NCBI GenBank assembly: GCA_029975165.1
Contig: JARKPR010000088.1
Coordinates: 174,236-238,235 of the forward strand
Length of the DNA stretch: 64,000 bases
Direction: 5' to 3'
Origin: Selenomonadales bacterium
GTDB lineage: Bacteria; Bacillota; Negativicutes; Sporomusales; UBA7701
How positions within the stretch are numbered: the stretch's first letter is position 1; each line of letters begins with the position of its first letter. Position numbers and translations under genes: made by a program. Of this stretch, positions 1 to 8,933 are shown piece after piece. Under the pieces are notes generated by a model that saw only the letters and a list, made by a program, of their open reading frames with translations, was not told the origin of the DNA and made no database searches.

Positions 1-455
1 TTGAAGGCGTGGATGAAGGTCTGGCCGGTGGCTTTCTGCAGCTCGACGGCCCGGTCGTAGGCCTCGTCGTACACCGACCCGCACAGGACCACCTCCGCCC
101 CGTAGCCGCGGGTGGCGATGATCTTGGCCAGCGGCGCCACCTCGGGCATCACGATCGTGGCCCGCGTGCCGGCCGCCGTGGCCGCCGACGCCACTCCCTG
201 GGCGTGGTTGCCGGCCGAGGCGGCGATCACGCCGCAGGCCTTCTCTGCCGGGGTCAGGCTGCGGATCTTGTTGTACGCGCCGCGGATCTTGAACGAGCCC
301 GTTTTTTGCATGTTCTCCAGCTTCAGATAAACATCGCAGCCCGCCATCTGGCTGAATGTCCGGCTGCGGTCGACCGGTGTGGCGTGAACCACGCCCCGCA
401 TCGCATCCTTGGCCGCCTGGACGTCGGCCAAGGCGACGCCAACCGATTCCTCCAT
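1..455 (-). CDS. Threonine ammonia-lyase, N-terminal part (cut by window edge)
   Basis: PLP-dependent deaminase that converts threonine to 2-oxobutyrate and ammonia. The visible 151 residues from the ATG at 455 contain the family's SFKIRGA motif, whose lysine forms the Schiff base with PLP, followed by the SAGNHAQG phosphate/substrate loop. A run of G lies just upstream of the start as ribosome binding site. The C-terminus, including any ACT regulatory domain, lies outside the window, so the biosynthetic (ilvA) and catabolic (tdcB) forms cannot be told apart. It follows purR on the same strand after 25 bases and may be cotranscribed with it. Family assignment is firm. Confidence 0.9.
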   Translation of the reverse strand, partial: MEESVGVALADVQAAKDAMRGVVHATPVDRSRTFSQMAGCDVYLKLENMQKTGSFKIRGAYNKIRSLTPAEKACGVIAASAGNHAQGVASAATAAGTRATIVMPEVAPLAKIIATRGYGAEVVLCGSVYDEAYDRAVELQKATGQTFIHAF

Positions 456-480
456 CGCTGTCCCCCCGTCTTTCGGCCCG

Positions 481-1293
481 TTACAGGGCCGGTCGGATGT
501 CCGTCTTTTTATTATGCTCATCAACCTCGCGGAGGATAAGGAGGGGCAAAAAGCTGTCCACGAGTTTGGCCGCCGGTTCGGCGGTGGCCACGAGCACGCC
601 GATGCCGGCCACCGTGGCGCCCACCTCCAGGGCCAGGTCCATAAGGCCGCGGGCCGTGCCGCCGGCCTTCATGAAGTCGTCGATGATCAGCACCCGCGCC
701 CCGGCCGGCACCGCCCGCTTGGGCAGCGACATCGTCTGGATGCGGCGGGAGGAGCCGGTAACATAGTTTATGCTCACCGCCGTGCCCTCCGTTACCCGGC
801 TGCCCCGCCGCACCGTCACCAGCGGCAGGTTGAACGCCCGGGCGGTGGCGAACGCCAGCGGGATGCCCTTCGTTTCCACCGTCATGATATGATCGGGAGC
901 GGCGGCCGCGAAGCTGGTCAGGAACACCTCGCCCACCTGCGCCATCAGCCGGGGGGAGAAGAGGATGTCCGACATGTAAAGGAAGCCGCCGGGGATGATC
1001 CTGTCGGGGGTGGCCAGCTTTTCGGCCAGCCCTGCCAGCAGGTCATGGGTCGCCGCGTCCGTTTTGACCGGCACCAGCCGCACGCCGCCGGCCGCGCCGG
1101 CCACCGTTTCCAGCCGGCCGAGGCCAAAGGCCGCCAGCGCCTGGCGCACAGCCTCGAAGTCTTCCGACAGCGTCGATTTGGCGACCCCGAACAGGGTACA
1201 GAAATGCCCCAGGGAAAACAACTGGCCGGGGTTGTCGGCCAGCATCTTGGTCAGTACGATCCGCCGTCCCTGCCGGTTAGCAGTCTTGTCCAT
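481..1293 (-). CDS. purR: Pur operon repressor PurR
   Basis: PRPP-responsive repressor of purine synthesis genes in Gram-positive-type bacteria. The 270-residue protein has the expected N-terminal winged helix (about residues 10-70) followed by a type I phosphoribosyltransferase-like domain with the PRPP loop VLIIDDFMKAGGT at 201-213. The family is usually 270-285 residues, so it is full length. The start at 1293 is preceded by GGAGG. In Bacillus subtilis purR lies next to ispE, and the same neighbourhood is kept here with two genes inserted between. DNA target sites were not looked for outside the window. Confidence 0.95.
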   Translation of the reverse strand: MDKTANRQGRRIVLTKMLADNPGQLFSLGHFCTLFGVAKSTLSEDFEAVRQALAAFGLGRLETVAGAAGGVRLVPVKTDAATHDLLAGLAEKLATPDRIIPGGFLYMSDILFSPRLMAQVGEVFLTSFAAAAPDHIMTVETKGIPLAFATARAFNLPLVTVRRGSRVTEGTAVSINYVTGSSRRIQTMSLPKRAVPAGARVLIIDDFMKAGGTARGLMDLALEVGATVAGIGVLVATAEPAAKLVDSFLPLLILREVDEHNKKTDIRPAL

Positions 1294-1455
1294 TCATCCT
1301 CCGCGCCGGGGGAATACGAACGTTCCCCCGTCCGTAAACATTTTTATTCACTTTCTCCCGCCGGGGCGGCAATTCCTGCCCAGAGTCGGAAAGAACCGGC
1401 CAAAATATAGCGAAAGCGCGACAACATATCGCGCCTTGGTTATATGCCTATAGTG

Positions 1456-2214
1456 TTACGCCCGCAGGGAAAAAGTCGCCCGTACCAGTTCCAGGTCGCT
1501 CGGCTTGTCGACATCGATGCCCAGTTCGGCGTACGGCGACTTGACCACCGCCCCCCGCACGCCGAGCAGTTCCGATACCCGCTGCTCCACATCCTTGAGG
1601 CCCAGCGCCCCCAGCAGGAAGCGGATGACGAACGACCAGCCCAGCATGCGGCACAGCACCAGGGGATGCTTGCGCTCGGCGATAAACCGCTCCGCCACCA
1701 GAGCGCACTGGTCGACGATCGCCGGGTTGACCAAAAACAGGTTGCCGCCCGTGTAGACGCCTTCGCGGAGGCGGACGTAGGTGCGCTTGTTGCCCGGAAA
1801 GCGGCGCTCGTTCACCTCTTTGGGCACGATGGGATAGTAGAGATCGGCCTCCGTCCGGCCGCACTGGATGAGAAAATCGTTCACCGCCTCGGCCGTGAGC
1901 AACGGGATATCGGCCGTCGCCACCAGTACGGGGCGGGAATGGCCGATGCCCCGCATACCGATGCGGATGGTATCGATGATCGTCGGTCCGCTCATCAAGA
2001 TTTCCGTTCCCGGGGGAAAATCGCACCCTGCCAATTCGGCCACCGGACCGAGTACGAAAATACGCTCGACATGGCGGGAGGCTGCCAGCGCCTCGGCGAC
2101 GAACGTCACCATCGGCTTGCCGGCGATGTCAATCAGTGCTTCGTAGCAATGGGGCGTATACTTGCTCAATTCCTCGCTGTTTTCACCACCCGCCAGGATT
2201 ATGGCGTCGTACAT
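1456..2214 (-). CDS. NTP transferase (MobA/GlmU-N-like) protein
   Basis: Nucleotidyltransferase of the GT-A fold, 252 residues. The N-terminus carries the IILAGGEN-type signature loop that binds the nucleotide (residues 5-12), then IAGKPMV, and VATADIPLL near the middle with the metal-binding aspartate typical of MobA-like and IspD-like enzymes. There is no left-handed beta-helix domain, so it is not a full GlmU, although glmU lies close to purR in Bacillus. The acceptor substrate cannot be read from the sequence. It sits between a GntR regulator and purR, all leftward, and is preceded by GGGAGG. Confidence 0.8.
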   Translation of the reverse strand: MYDAIILAGGENSEELSKYTPHCYEALIDIAGKPMVTFVAEALAASRHVERIFVLGPVAELAGCDFPPGTEILMSGPTIIDTIRIGMRGIGHSRPVLVATADIPLLTAEAVNDFLIQCGRTEADLYYPIVPKEVNERRFPGNKRTYVRLREGVYTGGNLFLVNPAIVDQCALVAERFIAERKHPLVLCRMLGWSFVIRFLLGALGLKDVEQRVSELLGVRGAVVKSPYAELGIDVDKPSDLELVRATFSLRA

Positions 2215-2244
2215 CGGGGTGCTAACCTCCCTGTATGATTCCGA

Positions 2245-2931
2245 CTAACGCTTCTGCCGGCGTTCGTTGAGATCGTTGAGCAGCGTCTGTTCGGCATTCT
2301 CCATATGCTCGCGGGCATACTGCTGGGCGAGCTCCGGGTCGCGCTGGGCAATGGCCTCCACCAGCCGGCGGTGCTCTCCGAGCGTATTTATCAGCCGTCC
2401 GGGATACGCCATCGAGATCGAACGGAAGCGGGTGATCTGCTCGCGCAGGTTGCTGATGATCCCCACCAGCCGGTCGTTGCGGCTGGCGCGGTACAGCACG
2501 TCGTGAAACTCGGTGTCGGCGTCGACTATTTTGTCCGCCTGGCCGTTATCAATATATTCGCCGATCGTGACCAGCAGACGCTCCATCTGCTCCAGTTCCT
2601 CCTCGGTGATCCGCTCGGCGGCCAGCCCGGCCGCAAGCACGTCAAGCGCCGTGCGGATCTCGAACACCTCGTTGATGTCCTTGATCGACAGGTCGGAAAC
2701 ATATGTGCCGCGGCGCGGCACCATCACCAGGAAACCTTCCAGCTCCAGCCGCCTGATCGCTTCCCGCACCGGGGTGCGGCTGACGCCGAGTTCCTCGGCC
2801 ATCTGTATCTCCATCAGGCGTTCCCCCGGCTTGAGGATGCCGGTGGTGATCGCCTCCCGCAGCGCTTCGCTGACGACCTCCCGCAAAGGCTTGTAGGTGT
2901 CGAGCTTAATCGGTGGCAGCCGTCGGTCCAT
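2245..2931 (-). CDS. GntR-family transcriptional regulator, FadR subfamily
   Basis: DNA-binding regulator of 228 residues. Residues about 15-80 form a GntR winged helix with the usual ELGVSRTPVREAIRRLE recognition segment. The remainder is an all-helical FCD ligand-binding domain, with conserved Asp/His positions such as DTEFHDVLYR that usually hold a metal and an organic acid. The start at 2931 has GGGGAGGGG upstream and lies 26 bases inside the end of ispE, so it is translationally coupled to that gene. The effector and targets are unknown; the adjacent NTP transferase is the nearest candidate. Confidence 0.9.
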   Translation of the reverse strand: MDRRLPPIKLDTYKPLREVVSEALREAITTGILKPGERLMEIQMAEELGVSRTPVREAIRRLELEGFLVMVPRRGTYVSDLSIKDINEVFEIRTALDVLAAGLAAERITEEELEQMERLLVTIGEYIDNGQADKIVDADTEFHDVLYRASRNDRLVGIISNLREQITRFRSISMAYPGRLINTLGEHRRLVEAIAQRDPELAQQYAREHMENAEQTLLNDLNERRQKR

Positions 2932-3802
2932 CTTCCCCTCCCCATTCCCCGGCCGCCTCCGTCACCGTAACCCAGGCGGCCGTTCTCTTCAGCGCAGCGG
3001 CGATTTTCTCCGCCCGGCGACGGTCGTCGACCAGCCCGAAGACGGTCGGGCCGCTGCCGGACATCAGGCTGGCCATCGCCCCTTGTTCCAGCATGGCCGC
3101 CTTTAGGGCGGCTATCTCGGGATGAGCCGGCACGGTGACCGTTTCCAGCACATTTCCCAGCCGCGCCGCCACCCCCTGCAGGTCGCCGCCGGCCAGGCAG
3201 GCTTTCATCCCGGCCACGTCCGGGCGGACGGCAACCCGTTCGCCGCGGTAATTGCCGTATACCCAGGCGGTGGAAACGGCGACAGGCGGTTTGGCCAGCA
3301 CGACCCATACGCGGGGCAGGGCCGGCAGCGGCGCGAGCGCCTCGCCCCGCCCGGTGGCCAGTACGGTCCCGCCGCGCAGGCAAAAAGGAACGTCCGAGCC
3401 CAAGGCGGCGCCGAACTCCTCCAGTTCGGTGGGCGTAAGACTTAAACGCCACAATTCGTTCAACCCGCGCAGGATGGCGGCGGCATCGGCGCTGCCGCCG
3501 GCCAGGCCGGCCGCCAGCGGGATATTCTTTTCCAGCGCGATGCGCACGCCGCGGTCGACGCCGCAGCGGTCGCGGAGCAGGGCCGCCGCGCGGTAGGCGA
3601 GGTTGGACGGCCCGCAGTCGAGGTCGGCGATATCGGCGGTTACGCTTATGTCGGCGGCGGCCGTCAGCGTGACCTTGTCGGCCAGAGCCACCGACTGCAT
3701 AACCATCGCTACCTCGTGGTAGCCGTCCGGCCGCCGGCCAAGCACGTCCAGCGCCAGGTTTATCTTGGCCCTGGCGGCCAGAACCAGTCGGTTGTCAGTC
3801 AT
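2906..3802 (-). CDS. ispE: 4-diphosphocytidyl-2-C-methyl-D-erythritol kinase
   Basis: GHMP kinase of the MEP isoprenoid pathway; phosphorylates the 2-OH of CDP-methylerythritol. The 298-residue protein starts with ARAKINLALDV, typical of IspE. It has the ATP-binding PLAAGLAGGSADAAA glycine-rich motif around residues 95-110 and the C-terminal MSGSGPTVFG motif. Length matches the family. The gene follows cheW after only 2 bases and overlaps the downstream GntR gene. Its position between yabG and purR is part of the conserved Bacillus-like gene order. Confidence 0.95.
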   Translation of the reverse strand: MTDNRLVLAARAKINLALDVLGRRPDGYHEVAMVMQSVALADKVTLTAAADISVTADIADLDCGPSNLAYRAAALLRDRCGVDRGVRIALEKNIPLAAGLAGGSADAAAILRGLNELWRLSLTPTELEEFGAALGSDVPFCLRGGTVLATGRGEALAPLPALPRVWVVLAKPPVAVSTAWVYGNYRGERVAVRPDVAGMKACLAGGDLQGVAARLGNVLETVTVPAHPEIAALKAAMLEQGAMASLMSGSGPTVFGLVDDRRRAEKIAAALKRTAAWVTVTEAAGEWGGEDGPTAATD

Positions 3803-3804
3803 TA

Positions 3805-4275
3805 TTATTGCTTGATTTCTTTGAGGATTATTTCTTCCTGGCTTGTCAGGATACGGTCGATGTCGAGCAGGATCAGCAGCCGGTCATCCAGCTTGCCTAC
3901 GCCGTGAATGTACTGGGCGTCGATGATGAAGGCCGGCGGCGGCGGCTCGATGCTGCCGGCGGCCAGGCGCACGACCTCGGTCACGGCGTCGACGATCACG
4001 CCCACTGTCTGCCCGTTGACCTCGACGATGATGATGCGGTTATCTTCGCTCCGCTCGGCGGCCGCCAGTTGAAAGCGTTTCCTGAGGTCGATGACCGGGA
4101 TGACCCGGCCGCGCAGATTGATGATCCCTTCCATGAAGGAGGGTGTCTGCGGCAGCTTGGTGATCGGGACAAGCCGGTTGATTTCCTGCACCTTGGTTAT
4201 CGGCAGACCGTATTCTTCCTTGGCGAGGCGAAAAATGACCAACTGTAGCTCTTCGCTGGCTGTGATGTTATCCAT
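3805..4275 (-). CDS. CheW-like chemotaxis coupling protein
   Basis: Single-domain CheW protein of 156 residues that links chemoreceptors to CheA. The whole length is one CheW domain: the N-terminus LVIFRLAKEEYGLPI matches the first strands, and IINLRGRVIPVIDLRKRF near residues 50-67 is the most conserved stretch. It is not next to cheA or other che genes. It is the first gene of a short leftward unit with ispE and has its own promoter at 4312-4340. Two chemoreceptors are elsewhere in the window (20441 and 53245). It could serve a chemosensory pathway other than flagellar chemotaxis. Confidence 0.88.
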   Translation of the reverse strand: MDNITASEELQLVIFRLAKEEYGLPITKVQEINRLVPITKLPQTPSFMEGIINLRGRVIPVIDLRKRFQLAAAERSEDNRIIIVEVNGQTVGVIVDAVTEVVRLAAGSIEPPPPAFIIDAQYIHGVGKLDDRLLILLDIDRILTSQEEIILKEIKQ

Positions 4276-4311
4276 CGTGATACCCCCAGTCGTAGTGTAT
4301 TTGGTAATTTT

Positions 4312-4340
4312 ATTCTACACATAAGGGTATTTGCCTGCAA
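4312..4340 (-). promoter_or_regulatory. Sigma-A promoter of cheW
   Basis: On the minus strand TTGCAG and TAGAAT are separated by 17 bases, giving a transcript start about 30 bases upstream of the cheW start codon. Four of six -35 and five of six -10 bases match consensus. Confidence 0.6.
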
Positions 4341-4374
4341 ATGCCAAGTTATAATTTTCCGGCGCCGTCAGCCG

Positions 4375-7032
4375 CTACAGCGAATTGGCGCTTACCACCG
4401 CCTCCGGCGAGTAGCCGGCCGAGTAGCCTGTCGCCCGCTCCGGCCGGCACTTTTCGAATGCCGCGATCACCGCCAGCACGGCTTCGTATTTTTCGTAGAA
4501 AACCACGATCAAATCGCCGGGAAGGGCGGCTTCGAGCGCGGCCTGTACGGCCTCGTCCTCGGCCAGGATGGTCGTAATCCGGTCGGCGGCGATGCCGGCA
4601 TCCAGCGCCCCCCGGCGGAGAAGCTCGGCCGTCTCGCCGGGCGCCCGCCCCCGCAGATCGCGGTCCTCCTTGATGAACAGGTAATCGAAGCCGCGCCCGG
4701 CCACCCGGCCGACATTCCTGATGACGTCGTCCCGCCGGTCGCCCGGGGCGGCGATCACCCCCACCAGCCTGGCGGCGCCGAGCCGTTTAACCGTATTCAG
4801 AAGCGCCTGGTAGCCGGCCGGGTTGTGGCCATAGTCCACGCAGACCCGGAAGTCGCCGATCTTCATCAGGTTCAGGCGGCCGGGGTTCTGGTCGAAGCTC
4901 GACAACCCCCGGCGGATGCAGCCCAGCGGCACCTTTAGGCAATAACAGGCCGCCGCGGCGATAACCGCGTTCTGGACATTGTGCAGGGCGATGCCCCCCA
5001 GCGTGACCGGTACGTCCTTCACCTTGACGACCGCCCGCCCCAGGCTGCCGCTCGCCGCGTATATCATCCCGTCCTTGACGAAGAACGCCTTGCCGCCGAC
5101 GCTCAGGTGCCGGCGGACGAGCAGGTTGTCGGGCTCGGTGCTGAAGTACACCACCTCGCCCTTGGCCCGGCTCCGCAGGGCGGTTACATAGGGATCGTCG
5201 GCGTTGAGCAGCGTGTAGCCCCCCGGCTTGACCACCTCGACCAGCAGCGATTTGATATATACCAGGTCCTCGATGTCTTCGATACCGTCCTGGCCGAGGT
5301 GGTCTTCGCTGACATTGGTAACGACGCTTACGTCGCAGGTGTCGAACCCCAGGCCGCTGCGCTGCATCCCGCCCCGGGCGGTCTCCAGCACCGCCACCTC
5401 CACCGCCGGGTCGCTGAGCACCATGCGCGCGCTGGCCGGGCCGGTCGTATCCCCGGCCATGATTCGCCGGCCGCCGATATAGATGCCGTCGGTGGTCGTC
5501 ATGCCGGCGCAATACCCGGCCGTCTGCCAGATCTGGCCGATCATCCGGCTCACCGTCGTCTTGCCGTTCGTGCCGGTGATGGCGATGAGCGGGATACGGC
5601 CGTTGCCGCCCCGCGGGAAAAGGTAGTCGACGATGCCGGCGGCCACGTCGCGGGCCTTGCCGGCCGTGGGATAATGGTGCATGCGGATGCCTGGCGCGGC
5701 GTTGATCTCGATTACCACACCCCCGTTGCCTCTGATAGGCCGGCCGATGTCCTCCGCCACGACGTCCACCCCGGCGACGTCGAGGCCGAGGAGGGCCGCC
5801 GCCCGCTCGGCGAGCAGCACGTTGTCGGGATGCACGGCATCGGTGACGTCCACCGCCGTGCCGCCGGTGCTCAAATTGGCGTTTTCGCGGATATAGACGA
5901 CCCGGCCCGCCGCCGGCACCGCCTGCGGGGTCAGTCCCTGCCTGGCGAGCACCATCACCGCCACCGGATCGATCGCGATCTTCGTCAGCGGCCGTTCGTG
6001 GCCGTCGCCGCGCAGCGGATCACGGTTGACGAGCGCCACCAGCTCGTTGACGCTGTGGACGCCGTCGCCCAGCACATACGCGGGGATGCGTTCGGCCGCC
6101 GCCATCATCTTGCCGTTCACCACGCACAGCCGGTACTGCCGGCCGGGGATGAACTCCTCCACCAGCACCCGCTTGTCGAAAGCGGCGGCGATGGCGAATG
6201 CCCGTTCCACGGCGGCGGGGTCGGTGATATTGAGCGTCACGCCCTTGCCCTGGTTGCTGCCGACCGGCTTGACCGCCACCGGACAGCCTAGAGCTTCGGC
6301 TTCCCGCACCGCGGCGGACGCCGTTTCCACAACCATTCCGTCGGGTACGGGCACCCCGCCCCCGGCCAGGACATGTTTGGTAAGCGCCTTGTCCCCCGCC
6401 AGGTCGACGGCCAGCGCTCCCGTCCGCCCGGTGACCGTGGCCCATACCCGCTGCTGCCGGCAGCCGTAGCCCAGGATAAGCAAATCCTCGCCCGCCACCC
6501 GCGTCACCGGCACGCCGCGGCGCGCGGCCGCGGCGGCGATGGCGGCCGTGCTGGGCCCCAGGTCGCTGGCTTCGCCCGCCTGCCTGATGCGGGCGGCCGC
6601 CGCCGCCGTGTCGCCGTGGCCCCCCGCCAGCAGCGCCGCCAGCAGGCGCCCGGTTTCCTCCACCGCCGCCGTCGCCGCCGCCAGCACCCGGTATGCGACC
6701 ACGACCTCGTACAGACCCGCCCGGCCGGCCTGCCGGGCCTTGCCGAAGTTCACTTCATAGCCCGCCCGGCACTGCAGCTCGAGCACGCAATGCTCGAAGA
6801 CATGGGGCAAATAGGTGCCTTCCTCCAGCCGTTCGACGAACCCGCCCGGCACGCCGCGGCTGCAGCCGTGCTCGGCCAGCCCCGGCAGAGCCGCCAGCAG
6901 GCGGGGGACGAAATCTCCGAGCTCGCTTGTCGGCACCTCCTCCTCGTCCGTCAGTTCGAGCCTTACCCGCAGCACCGGACGGTGGCTGTAAATGTTGGCC
7001 CCCGGCAGTGCCTGCATCGAAAGTATCCGCAT
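4375..7032 (-). CDS. cphA: Cyanophycin synthetase
   Basis: Polymerises aspartate and arginine into cyanophycin (multi-L-arginyl-poly-L-aspartate), an intracellular nitrogen store. I place the start at the ATG at 7032, giving 885 residues, because AGGAGG lies 8 bases upstream; an upstream in-frame start at 7110 would run into cphB. Domains in order: an N-terminal CphA domain, an ATP-grasp domain (GSNQGKGVTLN) that adds Asp, and a Mur-ligase-like domain with P-loop AITGTNGKTTV near residue 490 that adds Arg. The Mur motif VVTNVSEDHLGQDG follows. Length and domain order are those of true CphA. It is directly downstream of cphB, so synthesis and breakdown are encoded together. Confidence 0.95.
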   Translation of the reverse strand: MRILSMQALPGANIYSHRPVLRVRLELTDEEEVPTSELGDFVPRLLAALPGLAEHGCSRGVPGGFVERLEEGTYLPHVFEHCVLELQCRAGYEVNFGKARQAGRAGLYEVVVAYRVLAAATAAVEETGRLLAALLAGGHGDTAAAAARIRQAGEASDLGPSTAAIAAAAARRGVPVTRVAGEDLLILGYGCRQQRVWATVTGRTGALAVDLAGDKALTKHVLAGGGVPVPDGMVVETASAAVREAEALGCPVAVKPVGSNQGKGVTLNITDPAAVERAFAIAAAFDKRVLVEEFIPGRQYRLCVVNGKMMAAAERIPAYVLGDGVHSVNELVALVNRDPLRGDGHERPLTKIAIDPVAVMVLARQGLTPQAVPAAGRVVYIRENANLSTGGTAVDVTDAVHPDNVLLAERAAALLGLDVAGVDVVAEDIGRPIRGNGGVVIEINAAPGIRMHHYPTAGKARDVAAGIVDYLFPRGGNGRIPLIAITGTNGKTTVSRMIGQIWQTAGYCAGMTTTDGIYIGGRRIMAGDTTGPASARMVLSDPAVEVAVLETARGGMQRSGLGFDTCDVSVVTNVSEDHLGQDGIEDIEDLVYIKSLLVEVVKPGGYTLLNADDPYVTALRSRAKGEVVYFSTEPDNLLVRRHLSVGGKAFFVKDGMIYAASGSLGRAVVKVKDVPVTLGGIALHNVQNAVIAAAACYCLKVPLGCIRRGLSSFDQNPGRLNLMKIGDFRVCVDYGHNPAGYQALLNTVKRLGAARLVGVIAAPGDRRDDVIRNVGRVAGRGFDYLFIKEDRDLRGRAPGETAELLRRGALDAGIAADRITTILAEDEAVQAALEAALPGDLIVVFYEKYEAVLAVIAAFEKCRPERATGYSAGYSPEAVVSANSL

Positions 7033-7106
7033 CTGCTTGCTCCTCCTAGTCGCCTTTCCCGCCGGAAGTAGTTTCCCGGCAGCCGCAAAAATGCCGCGAC
7101 GCATCC

Positions 7107-7916
7107 TCATTTGCGCTCGTAAGGAACGCGCCGCTTCAGATCGTAGCCGTACCCGCCCGGCAATATATGCAGGATGACGTTGGTCAAGGCCAACGGATCA
7201 TATTGCTGGGATTCGGAGATATTCGAATGGACGACCCGTTTACCGTCGATAACCGTCACTGTCTGCGAACCGATAACCTCGAAAATCCGCTGCGGCGAAA
7301 CGATCAGCGCCGTATCCTCGTCAATGCCGACGCCGAGGATATGGGGATTCTGGGCCACCGCTGCCAGCAGGCGGTTGATCCGGCCGCGCTGGGCGAAATG
7401 CTGGTCGATGACCACCTCGGCCAGCAGTCCCATGCCGTGGGCCATGCTCAGCATCGCCTTCTTGGCCGTCGCGCTCGAGCCGCCATCGACGATCATCGTG
7501 TCGCTCATCACCGATGCCCCGGCGCTCGTACCGGCGATCACCACCCCGCGCCGGAAGGCGCGGCGAATAGCAGCGTCCACCTCCGAGCCGCCGAGAATAC
7601 TCGTCAGCCGGAGCTGGTCGCCGCCGGTAAAGAAAATCCCTGTGCAATTCGCCAGTTCCTCGTCCTGATGCCGGCTGTTGGCCGCCTGCCGGTCGGCTAC
7701 GGCCACGATTGCCACACTGGCCGCGCCCAGTTCGCCAAAGACGGCGCGGTACTCCTCCCCCGCCTCATGGGGGTGTTCGGTAGCCGTCGTCACCAGCGCG
7801 ATCCTGGCGTCGCGCCCGCCGGCCAGGGCCACGAACTTGCGCAAAATAACGCACTCGCCCTGCTTATCTTCGTTGCCGCCGATAACCAGCAGATTGCCTG
7901 CCTGTGTTTCGCTCAT
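7107..7916 (-). CDS. cphB: Cyanophycinase
   Basis: Serine exopeptidase that cuts cyanophycin into beta-Asp-Arg dipeptides. The 269 residues contain the S51-family nucleophile motif GTSAGAS with Ser131, the oxyanion-type FFTGGDQ motif near residue 97, and the C-terminal VIDGKRVVHSN-type end seen in CphB. No signal peptide is visible, so it acts in the cytoplasm. It precedes cphA by 74 bases on the same strand. A tandem 10-base repeat lies 29 bases upstream of its start. Confidence 0.95.
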   Translation of the reverse strand: MSETQAGNLLVIGGNEDKQGECVILRKFVALAGGRDARIALVTTATEHPHEAGEEYRAVFGELGAASVAIVAVADRQAANSRHQDEELANCTGIFFTGGDQLRLTSILGGSEVDAAIRRAFRRGVVIAGTSAGASVMSDTMIVDGGSSATAKKAMLSMAHGMGLLAEVVIDQHFAQRGRINRLLAAVAQNPHILGVGIDEDTALIVSPQRIFEVIGSQTVTVIDGKRVVHSNISESQQYDPLALTNVILHILPGGYGYDLKRRVPYERK

Positions 7917-7944
7917 CCCGCCTCGCCTAATTCCCGGCGTTTCC

Positions 7945-7964
7945 GGACATTCCCGGACATTCCC
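7945..7964 (-). repeat. Tandem 10-base repeat upstream of cphB
   Basis: Two exact head-to-tail copies of GGACATTCCC (plus strand) lie at 7945-7954 and 7955-7964. The preceding TTCC extends similarity to a third partial unit. The period equals about one DNA helix turn and the site lies in the 5-prime region of cphB, which is the usual arrangement of an operator. No binding protein is identified. Confidence 0.45.
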
Positions 7965-8084
7965 ACTGCTATTTTTACCCTTCGCCCCCCGCGACTATAC
8001 AATTATTTCCGGAAAACATCGCCGCTGCCGCCAACATATAATGATTTAGCCAAAATTGCGTCCCGCACCATAGGAGGTGAAAAC

Positions 8085-8720
8085 ATGCGACTCCGGTTTC
8101 TTTACCCGCTCCACCGGCCGCTCGCTGCCTGGCTCGGGGAAGACGAAAGCCGGCCGATCGTCGCCGAGGTACAGAAGATGCTCGCCGGATACGGCCTGTA
8201 CGCCGGCGAAGCCCACGGCCGCTACGACGCCGCCACCGCCGAGGCGGTCAGGCGGTTCCAGGAACTGCGCGGCCTCAGTCCCACCGGCAGGCTCGACCCC
8301 GTCACCTACTGCCTGCTCCTGCCGTCCGCAGCCACCGCCGACATCACGCCCGTCCCGGCGACCGACCGCGCCGGCGTCTTGTTGGCCCGCGCCAGCATCC
8401 TCATCACCAAATCAGTCCGCAGCCTCACCCTGCTCAACGGCAACACCCCCCTGCGGCAATACCCCATAGCCATCGGCAAGCCGGGCACTCCCACCCCCGA
8501 AGGCAACTTCGCCATCGCCAGCAAGATCCTCAACCCCGGCGGCGTGCTCGGCAGCCGCTGGATGGGCCTCAACTTCGACGCCTATGGCATCCACGGCACA
8601 AATGCCCCGTGGAAGATCGGCCAGATGGTCTCCAACGGCTGTATCCGCATGCACAACGCCAACGTCGAGGAGGTTTTCCACCTCGTCGTCGTCGGCACGC
8701 CGGTCCTGATCAGAAATTAG
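8085..8720 (+). CDS. L,D-transpeptidase with peptidoglycan-binding domain
   Basis: Cell-wall enzyme that forms or remodels 3-3 or other L,D crosslinks. The start at 8085 is preceded by TAGGAGGTG; it gives 211 residues. Residues 25-80 form a PG_binding_1 helical domain (VRRFQELRGLSPTGRLD). Residues 100-211 form a YkuD domain with catalytic His170 in GIHGTN and Cys186 in SNGCIRMH. No signal peptide is predicted at the N-terminus, as in Bacillus YkuD, which is found in spores. It faces cphB divergently and ends at its own terminator. Confidence 0.93.
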   Translation: MRLRFLYPLHRPLAAWLGEDESRPIVAEVQKMLAGYGLYAGEAHGRYDAATAEAVRRFQELRGLSPTGRLDPVTYCLLLPSAATADITPVPATDRAGVLLARASILITKSVRSLTLLNGNTPLRQYPIAIGKPGTPTPEGNFAIASKILNPGGVLGSRWMGLNFDAYGIHGTNAPWKIGQMVSNGCIRMHNANVEEVFHLVVVGTPVLIRN

Positions 8721-8794
8721 CAGAGCGCATTGGGTATAGCGGCGCCCCAATGCCGGTAATGGCCCGTCAGCCTTCGAAACCGTGCCTTAACATA

Positions 8795-8829
8795 AAGAGG
8801 CGTCCCGCCGGATCGCCTCTTAATTATTT
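8795..8829 (+). terminator. Terminator after the L,D-transpeptidase gene
   Basis: Inverted repeat AAGAGGCG (8795-8802) and CGCCTCTT (8814-8821) with an 11-base loop, followed by AATTATTTTT. Confidence 0.7.
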
Positions 8830-8933
8830 TTATGCTGATTCGGGCAACGGTCGCCGGTCGAATTTCCCGCCCATGAGAAGGGACGGCCGGATATTTGTCG
8901 AAAATATGTACTATTTTTCATGCGGAGAAAATT

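Noticed and set aside
1456..2214. GlmU
   Set aside because: Place near purR suggests it, but the protein lacks the beta-helix acetyltransferase half and diverges in the nucleotidyltransferase half.
4981..6291. Long plus-strand open frame (436 codons) opposite cphA
   Set aside because: Antisense frame in a GC-rich gene; composition rich in His, Arg, Asp and Gln without any domain, and cphA on the other strand is unmistakable.
8721..8933. Cyclic-di-GMP riboswitch upstream of the diguanylate cyclase
   Set aside because: Looked for the GEMM core and found none; the interval holds only a terminator and short leader.
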